Positions 1-7,916 of a stretch of DNA of 64,000 bases are shown here, piece by piece. Source of the DNA: Pseudomonas baltica (lineage in GTDB: Bacteria > Pseudomonadota > Gammaproteobacteria > Pseudomonadales > Pseudomonadaceae). Numbering within the stretch: position 1 is the stretch's first letter; each line of letters opens with the position of its first letter. The position numbers and the translations under genes were made by a program. The stretch lies in NCBI RefSeq assembly GCF_031880315.1, contig NZ_CP134771.1, positions 4,436,501 through 4,500,500 of the forward strand, written 5' to 3'. A model generated the notes under the pieces. The model was not told the origin of the DNA and did no database searches. It saw nothing but the letters and a program-made list of their open reading frames with translations.

Positions 1-196
1 ATTCGTTTAAAAGAGCAATCTCTATTTTGCCTAGCTTATGTATTTTATAAAAATTACGCTGCTGGGCTACGTCTTTAATGTTTGACTGATAATATTTATT
101 CGAGCGCTTGCACCATACTAGGTCTTCGACAGCCCATGCTGATAAGTAATAACGCCATACATAATGTTGCTTGTGCTTCATGTTCTCATAAGACAT
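1..196 (-). CDS. DUF4238-like protein, partial (C-terminus off window)
   Basis: The reading frame starts at ATG 196 on the minus strand behind a clear AAGGAG ribosome site (about 206-211) and stays open to the window edge, giving 65 residues of an incomplete gene. The N-terminus has a KHKQHYVWRYYLSAW motif, then a basic NKYYQSNIKDVAQQRNFYKI segment. That resembles the start of the DUF4238 family (HHYVPxxYLxxF, then a nuclease-like or unknown core). The family assignment is from pattern memory. Lower GC content than the neighbouring housekeeping genes and its position in the ssrA-linked island point to horizontally acquired cargo. Function is unknown. Confidence 0.6.
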   Translation of the reverse strand, partial: MSYENMKHKQHYVWRYYLSAWAVEDLVWCKRSNKYYQSNIKDVAQQRNFYKIHKLGKIEIALLNE

Positions 197-369
197 CAGC
201 TACTCCTTAGCTTTTCTATTAGCTGATGCTGACAGGATGCCGGCGTTATGCCAACCTTCGAAATAGTCAACTCGTACCACTTTTTGTACCAAATGAGGGG
301 TTTCCAGGGGGGATCAGGGGGTTAATACACCCGTGTGGCCCCGTAAAGACCCCATCACGAATACTCCAG

Positions 370-636
370 CTAATCCGCACATCCATCCTTCGGCGGCAGC
401 CAGGCTGGATGCGTCTCTGTAGGAAGGGGCAGGTCGGCGTAGTGCACCATCTTCAGCACTTCGAGCAATTCGATGTACGGATACTGGCCCGGTCCCTCGC
501 TGGAGCAGGTCGGCCTGTGGACGAATGCCAGCTCGCGGTGCGCCTGGTGCTGGCCTGCATGACATTCCTTGCAGTTGACCATATCGCTGGATAGCTTCCA
601 GATGTCTGTCCACAAGGGTCGTTTCGAATCGGTCAT
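370..636 (-). CDS. Small cysteine/histidine-rich hypothetical protein
   Basis: An 88-residue protein with start ATG 636 behind a strong AAGGAG site. Residues 21-30 contain C-x2-C-x-A-G-Q-H, followed by a histidine-rich stretch and another cysteine in RPTCSS, so metal binding is possible but not shown. There is no signal peptide or membrane segment. It lies alone between the partial DUF4238-like gene and the gene at 784. I do not recognise a named family. The good ribosome site and protein-like composition argue that it is real. Confidence 0.55.
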   Translation of the reverse strand: MTDSKRPLWTDIWKLSSDMVNCKECHAGQHQAHRELAFVHRPTCSSEGPGQYPYIELLEVLKMVHYADLPLPTETHPAWLPPKDGCAD

Positions 637-783
637 ATCTGCTCCTTGGGTGGAGCAGAGAGTATAGCGGGGAGGGTGTCTCCAGCCAGGACGGCGGGGA
701 CGCTGCTGGGCGGCGGCAGGTCTTGAGCGATAACCAATTGCTATGGTATGAATGGATTTCTCAAATACCTACGGATTACGGAC

Positions 784-1134
784 ATGGCAGTCGACTTCAT
801 TACCAATAGGCCACACAGTTTGCTTGACAGCTTCAAAGCTAGAATCGATCAGGCTGATCCCAGCGGAAGGGTGAATACTTGGGAATACGATGCTGATGGC
901 GACTTCACTCACAAAGCGCCTCAGTGGCATCTAAAAGCATGGATGAGGCCAAATATTAGAGAAGGGAAGCTTACCTTTGGAATAATTGGTCCCGAAGGCA
1001 AAGAGATGCCATACGAGGTTTATGGCTATTATCATGGGCATTTGACTGAAACATTTCTGAATCACTTTGATCTAGAATTTAGTAGTGCCCAGTCCACTGC
1101 CCTGCCAACCGGCGACGACTACGTTAGGCCTTGA
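784..1134 (+). CDS. Conserved hypothetical protein
   Basis: A 116-residue soluble protein. An upstream ATG at 748 would add 12 residues. I prefer ATG 784 because the sequence from MAVDFITNRPHSLL onward looks like a natural domain start, but neither start has a strong ribosome site. The centre is rich in aromatic and charged residues (NTWEYDADGDF, WHLKAWMRP, YEVYGYYHGHL). No catalytic motif, signal peptide or membrane segment is visible. Probable accessory gene of the ssrA-linked island, function unknown. Confidence 0.55.
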   Translation: MAVDFITNRPHSLLDSFKARIDQADPSGRVNTWEYDADGDFTHKAPQWHLKAWMRPNIREGKLTFGIIGPEGKEMPYEVYGYYHGHLTETFLNHFDLEFSSAQSTALPTGDDYVRP

Positions 1135-1254
1135 GGCGAGTCGCAAGACTTAGGGCAAATTTAGGGCAAAACTGGGGCCATCGGTGGCCCTGATAGGCCC
1201 ATACGGCTTTGATAAACGCCAGCAAATACGGGCCTGTGAGGGCCGGCCGGTTTC

Positions 1255-1285
1255 ATCGGTAGGGTTCAAATCCCTAGCTCTCCGC
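1255..1285 (+). other. tRNA-Ser-like 3' fragment (possible attachment scar)
   Basis: Bases 1260-1276 form a perfect tRNA T-arm: a 5-bp TAGGG/CCCTA stem with the 7-base loop TTCAAAT. It is followed by GCTCTCC (1277-1283) and G, as in the 3' acceptor strand of a serine tRNA. The rest of a tRNA is absent upstream, and the terminal CCA is CGA. Such 3' ends are duplicated when tyrosine-recombinase elements integrate into tRNA genes, so this is probably an att remnant. The tandem TTAGGGCAAA copies at 1150-1159 and 1161-1170 could belong to the same element. Confidence 0.5.
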
Positions 1286-1408
1286 GATCATCGGGCACGT
1301 GAACGGCGGTAACCCCTACGCGCCGGCGATCGTTGCCGACCTGCACTACGGAGCGATGCAGGCCGGTGCGCCGGCGCCGCTTCTTCAGCATACCGGCGCC
1401 GGCCAATC

Positions 1409-1783
1409 TCATGTCTGCGCTTCTGCGGCATACTGCCCGTCTCGACTCTTGATGGCCTTTGCTATAAGAGGGATTGCCATCGAACACCCTAGATAAGCGA
1501 TGCTGTTCCAGAGGTTTGCAATCACGAGCAGCACGTCATGGCGCGTCATCGGTGCGTTAGAGGCGCCGAATAGTATGATCTCCCATATGCTCAAAATTGC
1601 GACCATAAGCGAAAGAGCTGTCCCCAGAATCATGCTGGTTTTGCCCAGCCACGTTTTGATCTTGTCTAGCATTTTCCGATGATCTTCGGGCGGCGTCAGT
1701 ATGAATTCCTTCAGTCCTTTGTAGACGCCAAACACCGACACAATTACTGCGAGAATTACGCCGATATTTTTAACCGTTTCCAT
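1409..1783 (-). CDS. Small membrane protein, unknown function
   Basis: A 124-residue protein with a strong GGAGG site just before ATG 1783. It has three likely membrane helices: about residues 6-23 (IGVILAVIVSVFGVYKG), 50-73 and 84-108. Between helices 1 and 2 is a charged loop (TPPEDHRKMLDKIKTW). The stop of a short upstream open frame abuts the start (TGA-ATG), so translation may be coupled. It could be a holin-like or toxin-antitoxin membrane component, but nothing in the sequence proves that. Island cargo. Confidence 0.55.
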   Translation of the reverse strand: METVKNIGVILAVIVSVFGVYKGLKEFILTPPEDHRKMLDKIKTWLGKTSMILGTALSLMVAILSIWEIILFGASNAPMTRHDVLLVIANLWNSIAYLGCSMAIPLIAKAIKSRDGQYAAEAQT

Positions 1784-1915
1784 TCATTCCTCCAGGCAGG
1801 ATTGCGCTAGATGTTCGAGCGATTGCTCCAAGGGCGCGTCGTTGAGGTCATCATCCGGTTCTCTCCAGCCCGGTGGGTCTCGCAGGTAGAGGGGTTCGAG
1901 AGCAACTCCTGCCAA
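1784..1915 (-). CDS. Possible short ORF or gene remnant upstream of the membrane protein
   Basis: An open minus-strand frame ends with TGA directly before the next gene's ATG. Its last residues (EPLYLRDPPGWREPDDDLND and an acidic tail ending SCLEE) look like genuine protein. No ATG is present; TTG 1915 would give 43 residues and has no clear ribosome site. The open frame continues further upstream, into the end of the GrlR-like gene, without a usable start. It may be a truncated gene or a coupled small ORF. Confidence 0.25.
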   Translation of the reverse strand: MAGVALEPLYLRDPPGWREPDDDLNDAPLEQSLEHLAQSCLEE

Positions 1916-1979
1916 TAGCGGCGCAATACTTTCTTGCGTCGCTATCCCCTTTGTGAGGCGTTTTCCGGGCGCGAGGTGG

Positions 1980-2315
1980 TCAGAATGCGTCGGAGATCTT
2001 TTTGCCAGAGATCTTTATGGACAGCTGAGGAGCGACCTCTACGGAGCCGGATAGTTCGAGCGTGCCACCTTCGTAGTCGACCTGCCCCTTAGCGTTGAGC
2101 GTGTAGTTGTCGATGCCTACTACGTTTGTATTTCCGGCTTTCCATTTCGAGATTTTGAATTTAGCTTCAAACGGACCGGATGCGGTAGGAACCTTGCCTT
2201 GGTACAGAAAATTTGCATCCCCGCCGTTGACCGAGCCATCCTTCACCACGACTAAGCCGTCGCCGTGATCGCCCGTACTGGCCTTGAAGTTGACGTGAAA
2301 AATTCCGTTAGCCAT
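1980..2315 (-). CDS. GrlR-like regulatory family protein
   Basis: A 111-residue protein starting MANGIFHVNFKAS at ATG 2315, chosen because AAGGAG lies eight bases upstream; an earlier in-frame start would add 16 unlikely residues. The pattern of short beta-strands with SVNGGDANFLYQGKV and a C-terminal GTLELSGSV repeat matches the GrlR beta-barrel family. The founding member is a negative regulator of the LEE type III secretion genes of enteropathogenic E. coli, through binding GrlA. No GrlA partner is visible here, so any regulatory role is inference. It is followed on the same strand by the short ORF and the membrane protein gene. Confidence 0.55.
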   Translation of the reverse strand: MANGIFHVNFKASTGDHGDGLVVVKDGSVNGGDANFLYQGKVPTASGPFEAKFKISKWKAGNTNVVGIDNYTLNAKGQVDYEGGTLELSGSVEVAPQLSIKISGKKISDAF

Positions 2316-2430
2316 GCCCTTCTCCTTGATGGTTGAAAATCTACTATAGCTGGTGCGCAGCAATACGCTTGCGGTTGCTCAAGAAGCGGGTGGAGCTGCA
2401 TTTCTATCATTCAGGCCTACGGAGGACTAA

Positions 2431-2952
2431 ATGAACACAGCCTTTTTGCTCATGGCTCAGTACGGCGCCCGGGCGGTCATTCCGCTAGAGCGCGTGTGTG
2501 CAGACTACTTCAGCCACCTGACGCCGGCAAAATTGAGATTGAAGATCGATGCCGGTGAGATCGATCTGCCATTGATGCGTGTCGACGACAGCGAGAAAGC
2601 CGCAAGCGCTGTGCATCTCATGGCCCTGGCGGCATATTTGGATGCTCAGTGCGAGAAAGCAAAATCGGAACAGCTAATGCAATCCAAGAGGCTACCCTTC
2701 AATTCAGCGGCGGTGCCGTCACATGAGTTGCCGAAGCCGACCTTCGTACCGAACGAATCTGCGTCAGACCTTATCAGGTTGCCAGAGGTGAAGAAGCTAA
2801 CGGGTATCAGCGCTTCGATGATCTACAAGATGATAAGCACTGGCGATTTTCCTCACCAGGTGAGCCTGGGAGATCGTGCGGTTGCCTGGGTCAGGGGCGA
2901 GGTTCTGGAGTGGCGCCAGATGCGAATTGACTCGCGACGGGCAGATCCATAG
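2431..2952 (+). CDS. PrtN-AlpA fusion transcriptional regulator
   Basis: A 173-residue protein behind a GGAGG site. Residues 1-80 (MNTAFLLMAQYGARAVIPLE, DYFSHLTPAKLRLKI, VHLMALAAYLDA) match PrtN, the pyocin gene activator of Pseudomonas. After a polar linker (about 81-110), residues 111-165 (IRLPEVKKLTGISASMIYKM, WVRGEVLEW) match the AlpA/MerR-like winged HTH family of prophage regulators. The two are normally separate proteins. Neither pyocin structural genes nor a PrtR repressor is in the window. It is the last gene before the ssrA terminator and is convergent to ssrA. The domain calls are from sequence pattern; targets are unknown. Confidence 0.7.
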   Translation: MNTAFLLMAQYGARAVIPLERVCADYFSHLTPAKLRLKIDAGEIDLPLMRVDDSEKAASAVHLMALAAYLDAQCEKAKSEQLMQSKRLPFNSAAVPSHELPKPTFVPNESASDLIRLPEVKKLTGISASMIYKMISTGDFPHQVSLGDRAVAWVRGEVLEWRQMRIDSRRADP

Positions 2953-3083
2953 CGACTTGCTACTGCAACGCTCCCGCCGAGCAAGGTGGCCATGAGTGGC
3001 AAGCATATGCGCAGCACTACAAGCTCACTACAAAAGCTGTCATTAAGCTGGCATAACCGAGCCAAAACAGCCCATTCAGACAC

Positions 3084-3115
3084 AAAAAAGGCACTTGCGA
3101 GATTCGCTAAGTGCC
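3084..3115 (-). terminator. Rho-independent terminator of ssrA
   Basis: GGCACTT (3090-3096) pairs with AAGTGCC (3109-3115), extended by GCGA/TCGC. Read on the minus strand it is followed by six T residues (3089-3084), just past the 3' end of the tmRNA. Confidence 0.75.
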
Positions 3116-3133
3116 TGATTTGTAACGCTTGTT

Positions 3134-3533
3134 TGGTGGAGCCGGGGGGATTTGAACCCCCGTCCGCCAGTGCTCCGCTGTCGGTACTACATGCTTAGCC
3201 CGTTCTACTAAGTTAACCCGCGGCCGCCCGAGGGGCAGGGTGCTTTGGGCGAGTTGTGTAAGTTTTAGCCGATTCGTCCACAACGTACTGCACGGCGATC
3301 CTGTTCTGCATGACAATCACTTCGAGTTTACAGGCATCCTCTAGTGATTGCTGGCACCGAAGTGACCAGAAGCTCAGGCTCTAGTCGTCGCAATTAAGCG
3401 GCGAGTGCGAATTCCTGGCCGTAGGTTTCGTCATTGGCAACTATAAAAGTTGCAACAGTGGATTTACGAGTTCTGTTACCAACTCGGCATGCACCTAAAG
3501 TTTCACTACCGGCGTCGAATCCTGATCGACCCC
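3134..3533 (-). ncRNA. ssrA: tmRNA (transfer-messenger RNA)
   Basis: A roughly 400-nt tmRNA. The 5' end GGGGTCGATCAGGATTCGAC (3533 down to 3514) pairs with the 3' acceptor end, GGCTCCACCA at 3134, preceded by the T-arm GGGTTCAAATCCC. The resume codon GCC at 3438 opens a tag ORF to TAA at 3394 encoding ANDETYGQEFALAA, which ends in the LAA degron seen by ClpXP. It rescues stalled ribosomes together with SmpB, encoded at 7264-7746. Its 3' end is a classic integration target, consistent with the island on its downstream side. Confidence 0.95.
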
Positions 3534-3642
3534 ATAACCTGCTGATTTCGCAGCAGGAAGCCAGTGTACGCGAAAGCGGGCGACGAGTCGACAGTCGTCT
3601 TCTCGCGCCCTGGCGACAGCGGCTCAGGACGCCTCCGCGGCA

Positions 3643-3924
3643 TTAATTGCCGGCAGCGCCGCCTTTCTTGCTCTTGGCGATGTCGCTCAAGGTTTTGGTG
3701 GTGGTGGTGATGCAGCCTTTTTTGTCACCTGCAGCCTGCTCTTTCTTTGCCGCTGCGATGGAGGCTTTGTAATCGACACCGCCATCGGCGGTCGCGGCGC
3801 TGGACGTGGCTTGCTCGTTTTCGATTTTCTTGATGTTGCCGGCGCAGAGGTCTTCGGCAGCGAAGACAGGCGAAGCAACGAATGCTGCGGCGATGAACAG
3901 ACCGGTCAGGGTAGTGCGCTTCAT
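3643..3924 (-). CDS. Small secreted hypothetical protein
   Basis: A 93-residue protein starting at ATG 3924, chosen because GAGGAG lies just upstream and the protein then begins with a signal peptide (MKRTTLTGLFIAAAFVASPVFA, cleavage after AxA near residue 22). The mature part is lysine/alanine rich with two cysteines (DLCAGN and KKGCIT) that could form a disulfide in the periplasm. There is no lipobox. Many Pseudomonas genomes carry similar short periplasmic proteins of unknown role. It stands alone between ssrA and dld. Confidence 0.65.
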   Translation of the reverse strand: MKRTTLTGLFIAAAFVASPVFAAEDLCAGNIKKIENEQATSSAATADGGVDYKASIAAAKKEQAAGDKKGCITTTTKTLSDIAKSKKGGAAGN

Positions 3925-4096
3925 AGGGTATCTCCTCAAGCGAAAAATGATCCGGCTGACATCTGACGTCGCGCCCGGAGTTCGAAATAGCCCCATCCAG
4001 TGGGGCTTAATGGTGTTGACTCCGAGGTTTTGCAGGGGTTCTATCTTTTTGCGCGGATAATGTGAGATCGCCATCTTGTGGCGTTCGTGCCCTGTT

Positions 4097-6961
4097 TCAG
4101 GGCGCGGTGAGCGCGGTGGTGACGCGGTCTACCAGATACACCAGGCCGTGGTAATCCAGGCCGCTGTGCTGGCTGAGGCCGATCTCGCAGGTGCGGCTGG
4201 TGGAGATGCCTTCGTCGCAATATTGCACGGCGTCCTTGAGGCTGCGCAGGGCGTGGGCATTGAGTTGCGGGGTGGTGAAACCTTTGTCGCCGGCGAAGCC
4301 GCAGCAGTGAATGCCTTCGGGCACGACGACCTGGGTGCTGCAGCGGCGGACGAGGTCGATCAGGGCCTGGCTTTCGCCCAGGTGCTGGGTGCTGCAGGTG
4401 ACGTGCACGGCGATGGGGGTGTCTTGGGGGTGGAAGGTGAGTTTGTCCACGAGGTGGCTGCGGATAAAGCGCACTGGATCGTAGAGGTCGAGGCGGGGCT
4501 CGTTGAGGTCTTGCACCAGGCGCAGGGTGCAGGGGCTGGTGTCGCAGTAGATCGGGTCGAGGCCGCCGCGACTGGCGTGCATCAGGGCATCGATGAGCTC
4601 CTGGCGTTTGCGCTCGGCGGGGGCATTGTAGCCTTTGGAGGCGAAGGGCTGGCCGCAGCAGAGGCTGTCCTGGTTCTCGGGGTAGATGACCTCGAAGCCG
4701 GCTTTGGTGAGCAATGCGTGGGTTTTTTCCTGTAGCGACATTTGCTCGCGGTCGCTGGCGGCCGGGCCCATGGCGCGCGACACGCAGGCGGCCAGATAAA
4801 CGACGCGGGGGCGGTCCATCGCTGGCTGCGGCGTGAAGCGCAGGGTGTCTTGTGGCTGCGGCATGGCGGCCGTCCATGCAGGAATCCGGCCCTTGGAGAG
4901 TTGGCTCAGGCGAGCGGACCATTGGTTCAGACGCGGTGCGCCGAGCAGCATGCGCGCACCGTTGGCAACGTGCAGGGTCATGCGTGCGCCCTTGAGCGCG
5001 GTGCTGAAGTGGTCGGCCAGCCAGTTGGCGGTGCGCAGGTTGTGGGCGTTTTGCGCGCGGAGTTTCTTCACCAGTTCGCCGGTGTTGATGCCGACGGGGC
5101 AGCGTTGTGCGCACAAGCCAGTGGCGGCGCAGGTGTCGATGCCCTGGTATTGGTAGTCGTGCTCGAGCGCCTGGGTGTCGAGGCCTTGGCGTTTTTTTGC
5201 CTGGATGTCGCGCCACATGACGATGCGTTGGCGCGGGCTGAGGGTCAGTCCCTTGGACGGGCACACGGGCTCGCAGAAGCCGCACTCGATGCATTTGTCG
5301 ACGATGGCGTCGGCGGCCGGCATGGGCTTGAGGTTTTTGAGGTGGATGTGCGGGTCGTCGCTGAGCACTACGTCGGGGTTGAGGATGCCGGTGGGGTCGA
5401 GCAGGCGTTTGAGCTGCCACATCAGCCGGTAGGCGTCGCTGCCCCACTCGAGTTCGACGAAGGGCGCCATGTTGCGGCCGGTGCCGTGCTCGGCCTTGAG
5501 CGAGCCGCCGAATTCGACGGCCACCAGTTGCGTGACGTCTTCCATGAACGCCTGATAGCGGGCGATTTCTGCGGGGTTGTTGAAGCCTTGGGTGAAGACG
5601 AAGTGCAGATTGCCCTCCAGGGCATGGCCGAAGAGGATGGCTTCGTCGTAGCAGTGGCGTTCGAACAGTTCGATGAGGCGGCGCACGCCGAACGCCAGTT
5701 GCTCGACGGGGAAGGTCACGTCTTCGATGATCACGGTGGTGCCGGTTGGGCGTACGGCGCCGACGGCGGGAAAGGTATCTTTGCGGATCGCCCAGAGCTG
5801 CGCGTTGGCGGCGGGATCGGTAGTGAAGTCGACCTGTTTTTCGACGGGAAAGGCGGCGATGGAGGCCGTGATGTGCCCGAGCTGTTCTTGTAGCAGTGCG
5901 GCGCTGGCGGCGCGGGATTCGATCAGCAGAGCGCAGGCGCCGGCGGATAGTTCTCGCACGAAAGCCGGCATGCCGGGTTTTTCCTGGACCGAGCGCATGC
6001 TGCGGCGGTCGAGCAGTTCAACGGCGGACACCGGTTGCTGTTTGAGTACGGTGACCGCCAGGCAGCAGGTCTCTACATCCGGGAAGACGATAAAGGCCGA
6101 GGCCTTGTGTAGGTGTTCGGGCACGGTGTCGTAGGTGACGGCGCTGATAAAGCCCAAGGTGCCTTCGGAGCCGACCAGAAGGTGGGTGAGGATGTCGACG
6201 GGCTCATCGAAGTCGATCAGGGCGTTGAGCGACAGGCCGGTGGTGTTTTTCAGGCGGTATTTGTGGCGGATGCGCTCAGCCAGCGCGGTGTTGGCGCGAG
6301 TTTCACGCCCCAGGCGTGCGAGTTCGTCGAGCAGTGTGCTGTGGCTGGTGCGCAGGGCAGTGAGGGAGGCTGGGTCTTCAGTGTCGATGCGGGTGCCGTC
6401 GGCCAGCACCAGGCGCATGCCAGCGAGGGTGAAATAGGTGTTTTGCGCGGTGCCGCAGCACATGCCGCTGGAGTTGTTGGCGACGATGCCGCCGATCTTG
6501 CAGGCGTTGATCGAGGCAGGGTCAGGGCCGATCTTGCGTCCGTAAGGGGCCAGCCAAGCGTTGGCCTGAGCGCCGATGACGCCGGGCTGCAGGCGGATTT
6601 GCGCACCGTGGTTGCGGATCTCGCGGCTGTTCCAGTTATCGCCGAGCACGATCAATACCGAGTCGCTGATGGCCTGGCCGGAGAGGCTGGTGCCGGCGGC
6701 GCGGAAGGTCACGGGCACATGTTCGCGGTGGGCGAGCTTGAGCAGGGCGACGACTTCGTCTTCGGACTCGACGCGGATGACCAGTTTCGGGATGAGCCGA
6801 TAGAAGCTGGCGTCGGTGCCGAAGGCGAGGGTCGAGGTCGGGTCATCGAAGCGGCGGTTGGCCGGGATCAACTGTTCGGCCGCGTGCAGGAAGGCTGCGG
6901 GCAGCGAGACGGAATTCAGCTGGGCGGTGGCTTGGACGGTAAGCGGGTGCTGGGTGCGCAT
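4097..6961 (-). CDS. dld: FAD/4Fe-4S D-lactate dehydrogenase
   Basis: A 954-residue membrane-associated flavo-iron-sulfur protein that oxidises D-lactate to pyruvate and passes electrons to the respiratory chain. Domains: FAD_binding_4 (about 45-190, with RAAGTSLSGQA and the GPDPAS region), FAD-oxidase C-terminal domain (about 240-530, AEHGTGRN), two ferredoxin clusters (CIECGFCEPVCP about 557-568; CAATGLCAQRCP about 611-622), and a C-terminal CCG region (SLCCGQPF, HCCGFAGDKG). Similar proteins act on D-2-hydroxyglutarate, so substrate is inferred from resemblance to Pseudomonas Dld. In P. aeruginosa it follows lldR-lldP-lldD beside smpB; here those genes are absent and dld faces an LldR-type operator alone. 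AAGGGGG precedes ATG 6961. Confidence 0.85.
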   Translation of the reverse strand: MRTQHPLTVQATAQLNSVSLPAAFLHAAEQLIPANRRFDDPTSTLAFGTDASFYRLIPKLVIRVESEDEVVALLKLAHREHVPVTFRAAGTSLSGQAISDSVLIVLGDNWNSREIRNHGAQIRLQPGVIGAQANAWLAPYGRKIGPDPASINACKIGGIVANNSSGMCCGTAQNTYFTLAGMRLVLADGTRIDTEDPASLTALRTSHSTLLDELARLGRETRANTALAERIRHKYRLKNTTGLSLNALIDFDEPVDILTHLLVGSEGTLGFISAVTYDTVPEHLHKASAFIVFPDVETCCLAVTVLKQQPVSAVELLDRRSMRSVQEKPGMPAFVRELSAGACALLIESRAASAALLQEQLGHITASIAAFPVEKQVDFTTDPAANAQLWAIRKDTFPAVGAVRPTGTTVIIEDVTFPVEQLAFGVRRLIELFERHCYDEAILFGHALEGNLHFVFTQGFNNPAEIARYQAFMEDVTQLVAVEFGGSLKAEHGTGRNMAPFVELEWGSDAYRLMWQLKRLLDPTGILNPDVVLSDDPHIHLKNLKPMPAADAIVDKCIECGFCEPVCPSKGLTLSPRQRIVMWRDIQAKKRQGLDTQALEHDYQYQGIDTCAATGLCAQRCPVGINTGELVKKLRAQNAHNLRTANWLADHFSTALKGARMTLHVANGARMLLGAPRLNQWSARLSQLSKGRIPAWTAAMPQPQDTLRFTPQPAMDRPRVVYLAACVSRAMGPAASDREQMSLQEKTHALLTKAGFEVIYPENQDSLCCGQPFASKGYNAPAERKRQELIDALMHASRGGLDPIYCDTSPCTLRLVQDLNEPRLDLYDPVRFIRSHLVDKLTFHPQDTPIAVHVTCSTQHLGESQALIDLVRRCSTQVVVPEGIHCCGFAGDKGFTTPQLNAHALRSLKDAVQYCDEGISTSRTCEIGLSQHSGLDYHGLVYLVDRVTTALTAP

Positions 6962-7003
6962 TGAGCCCCCTTGTTGTTATTGGCAGGGTTGGATCATGGC
7001 TGG

Positions 7004-7024
7004 ATAATTGGTAAGACCAATTAT
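7004..7024. promoter_or_regulatory. LldR/PdhR-type operator upstream of dld
   Basis: AATTGGTAAGACCAATT (7006-7022) is a perfect palindrome, two base pairs longer on each side (9-bp arms, 3-base centre). It matches the AATTGGTNNNACCAATT operator of the GntR/FadR regulators LldR and PdhR. It sits 43 bp before the dld start, so dld is probably still lactate controlled by a regulator encoded elsewhere. Confidence 0.75.
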
Positions 7025-7134
7025 TCTGGGTGTGGGGCTAGATTAGAGGGGGTTGGCGGGGGATGTCAATTTTGGGGGAGTGAGGCGCGGGGAGGGGGTT
7101 TCAACGCAGGGATCGGTAGGGATCGGACAGGCGT

Positions 7135-7213
7135 CTTCGCGGGCAAGCCTTGCTCCCACGAAGTGTACAGTTACAGCACTGTACGGCTGTGGGAGCAAGG
7201 CTTGCCCGCGAAG
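7135..7213. repeat. REPIN (two inverted REPs)
   Basis: Two copies of a REP unit (CTTCGCGGGCAAGCCTTGCT at 7135 and its inverse ending at 7213) face each other around a spacer that itself contains the palindrome GTACAG/CTGTAC. It fills most of the 302-bp gap between dld and smpB together with the operator at 7004. Confidence 0.9.
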
Positions 7214-7263
7214 GGGCCGGTATGGCCTATGGACAAAGAGCTATCGCGCAGAGCCGCGTGGAC

Positions 7264-7746
7264 TCAGTCGTCCTTGCCCTTCGTCCGCACGGCGCGTTGC
7301 AGCTCGCGGTCGGAGTCGCGTTCGCGCTCGGTGTGGCGCTTGTCGTATTCCTTCTTGCCCTTGCCTAGCGCGATTTCGCACTTGATCAGGTGCTTGCTCC
7401 AATACAGCGACAGCGCAACGCAGGCGTAGCCCTTTTGCTGCACCGCAGTGTTGAGGCGATCGAGCTCTTTTTTGTTGAGCAGCAGCTTGCGCGTGCGTAC
7501 CGGGTCGGCAATCACGTGAGTGCTGGCGGTGGACAAGGGCGAGAAGTGGCTGCCGAGCAACCAGGCTTCGCCGTCCTTGAGCAGCACGTAGCTGTCCACC
7601 AACTGGGCTTTGCCTGCACGCAGGCTTTTCACTTCCCAGCCGGCGAGGACCATACCGGCCTCGAACCTGTGCTCGATGAAGTAATCGTGTCGCGCTTTTT
7701 TGTTTTGCGCGATTGTCCCTTCCGGGTGTTTCTTTTGTTTGGCCAT
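7264..7746 (-). CDS. smpB: SsrA-binding protein SmpB
   Basis: A 160-residue RNA-binding protein that escorts alanyl-tmRNA to stalled ribosomes. The start ATG 7746 gives the family's usual [23 protein letters not shown]-terminus. The OB-fold core contains [21 protein letters not shown] and the basic C-terminal tail [14 protein letters not shown], which enters the empty mRNA channel. Its RNA partner ssrA lies 3.7 kb away on the same strand, which suggests a locally conserved trans-translation neighbourhood. ratA is divergent. Confidence 0.95.
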   Translation of the reverse strand: MAKQKKHPEGTIAQNKKARHDYFIEHRFEAGMVLAGWEVKSLRAGKAQLVDSYVLLKDGEAWLLGSHFSPLSTASTHVIADPVRTRKLLLNKKELDRLNTAVQQKGYACVALSLYWSKHLIKCEIALGKGKKEYDKRHTERERDSDRELQRAVRTKGKDD

Positions 7747-7916
7747 AGGGCGGGCATTATAGGGAGTCCGCGCGTCGTCGGCTACCGGGATGCTGCATGC
7801 TTGAGCGAGTGAGATTAATACCGGACAATACCGCCATGAACATTTTCTCGCAGCGCTCGATGGCGCCCCCGGCATTCTCCCTGATCTGCCGCTCAGCTTT
7901 TGGAAGTGACGCCTGA

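Noticed and set aside
1299..1496. Plus-strand frame after the tRNA-like scar
   Set aside because: No ribosome site at the first ATG/GTG and it overlaps the end of the well-supported membrane protein gene; at best a gene remnant.
1260..3160. Shared GGGTTCAAATCCC core of the tRNA scar and ssrA as direct repeats of one element
   Set aside because: The two copies are in opposite orientation and this is the general T-loop sequence, so they cannot be attL/attR of the same insertion.
2986..3198. Plus-strand ORF crossing the ssrA terminator
   Set aside because: It runs into the tmRNA gene and lacks a start signal.
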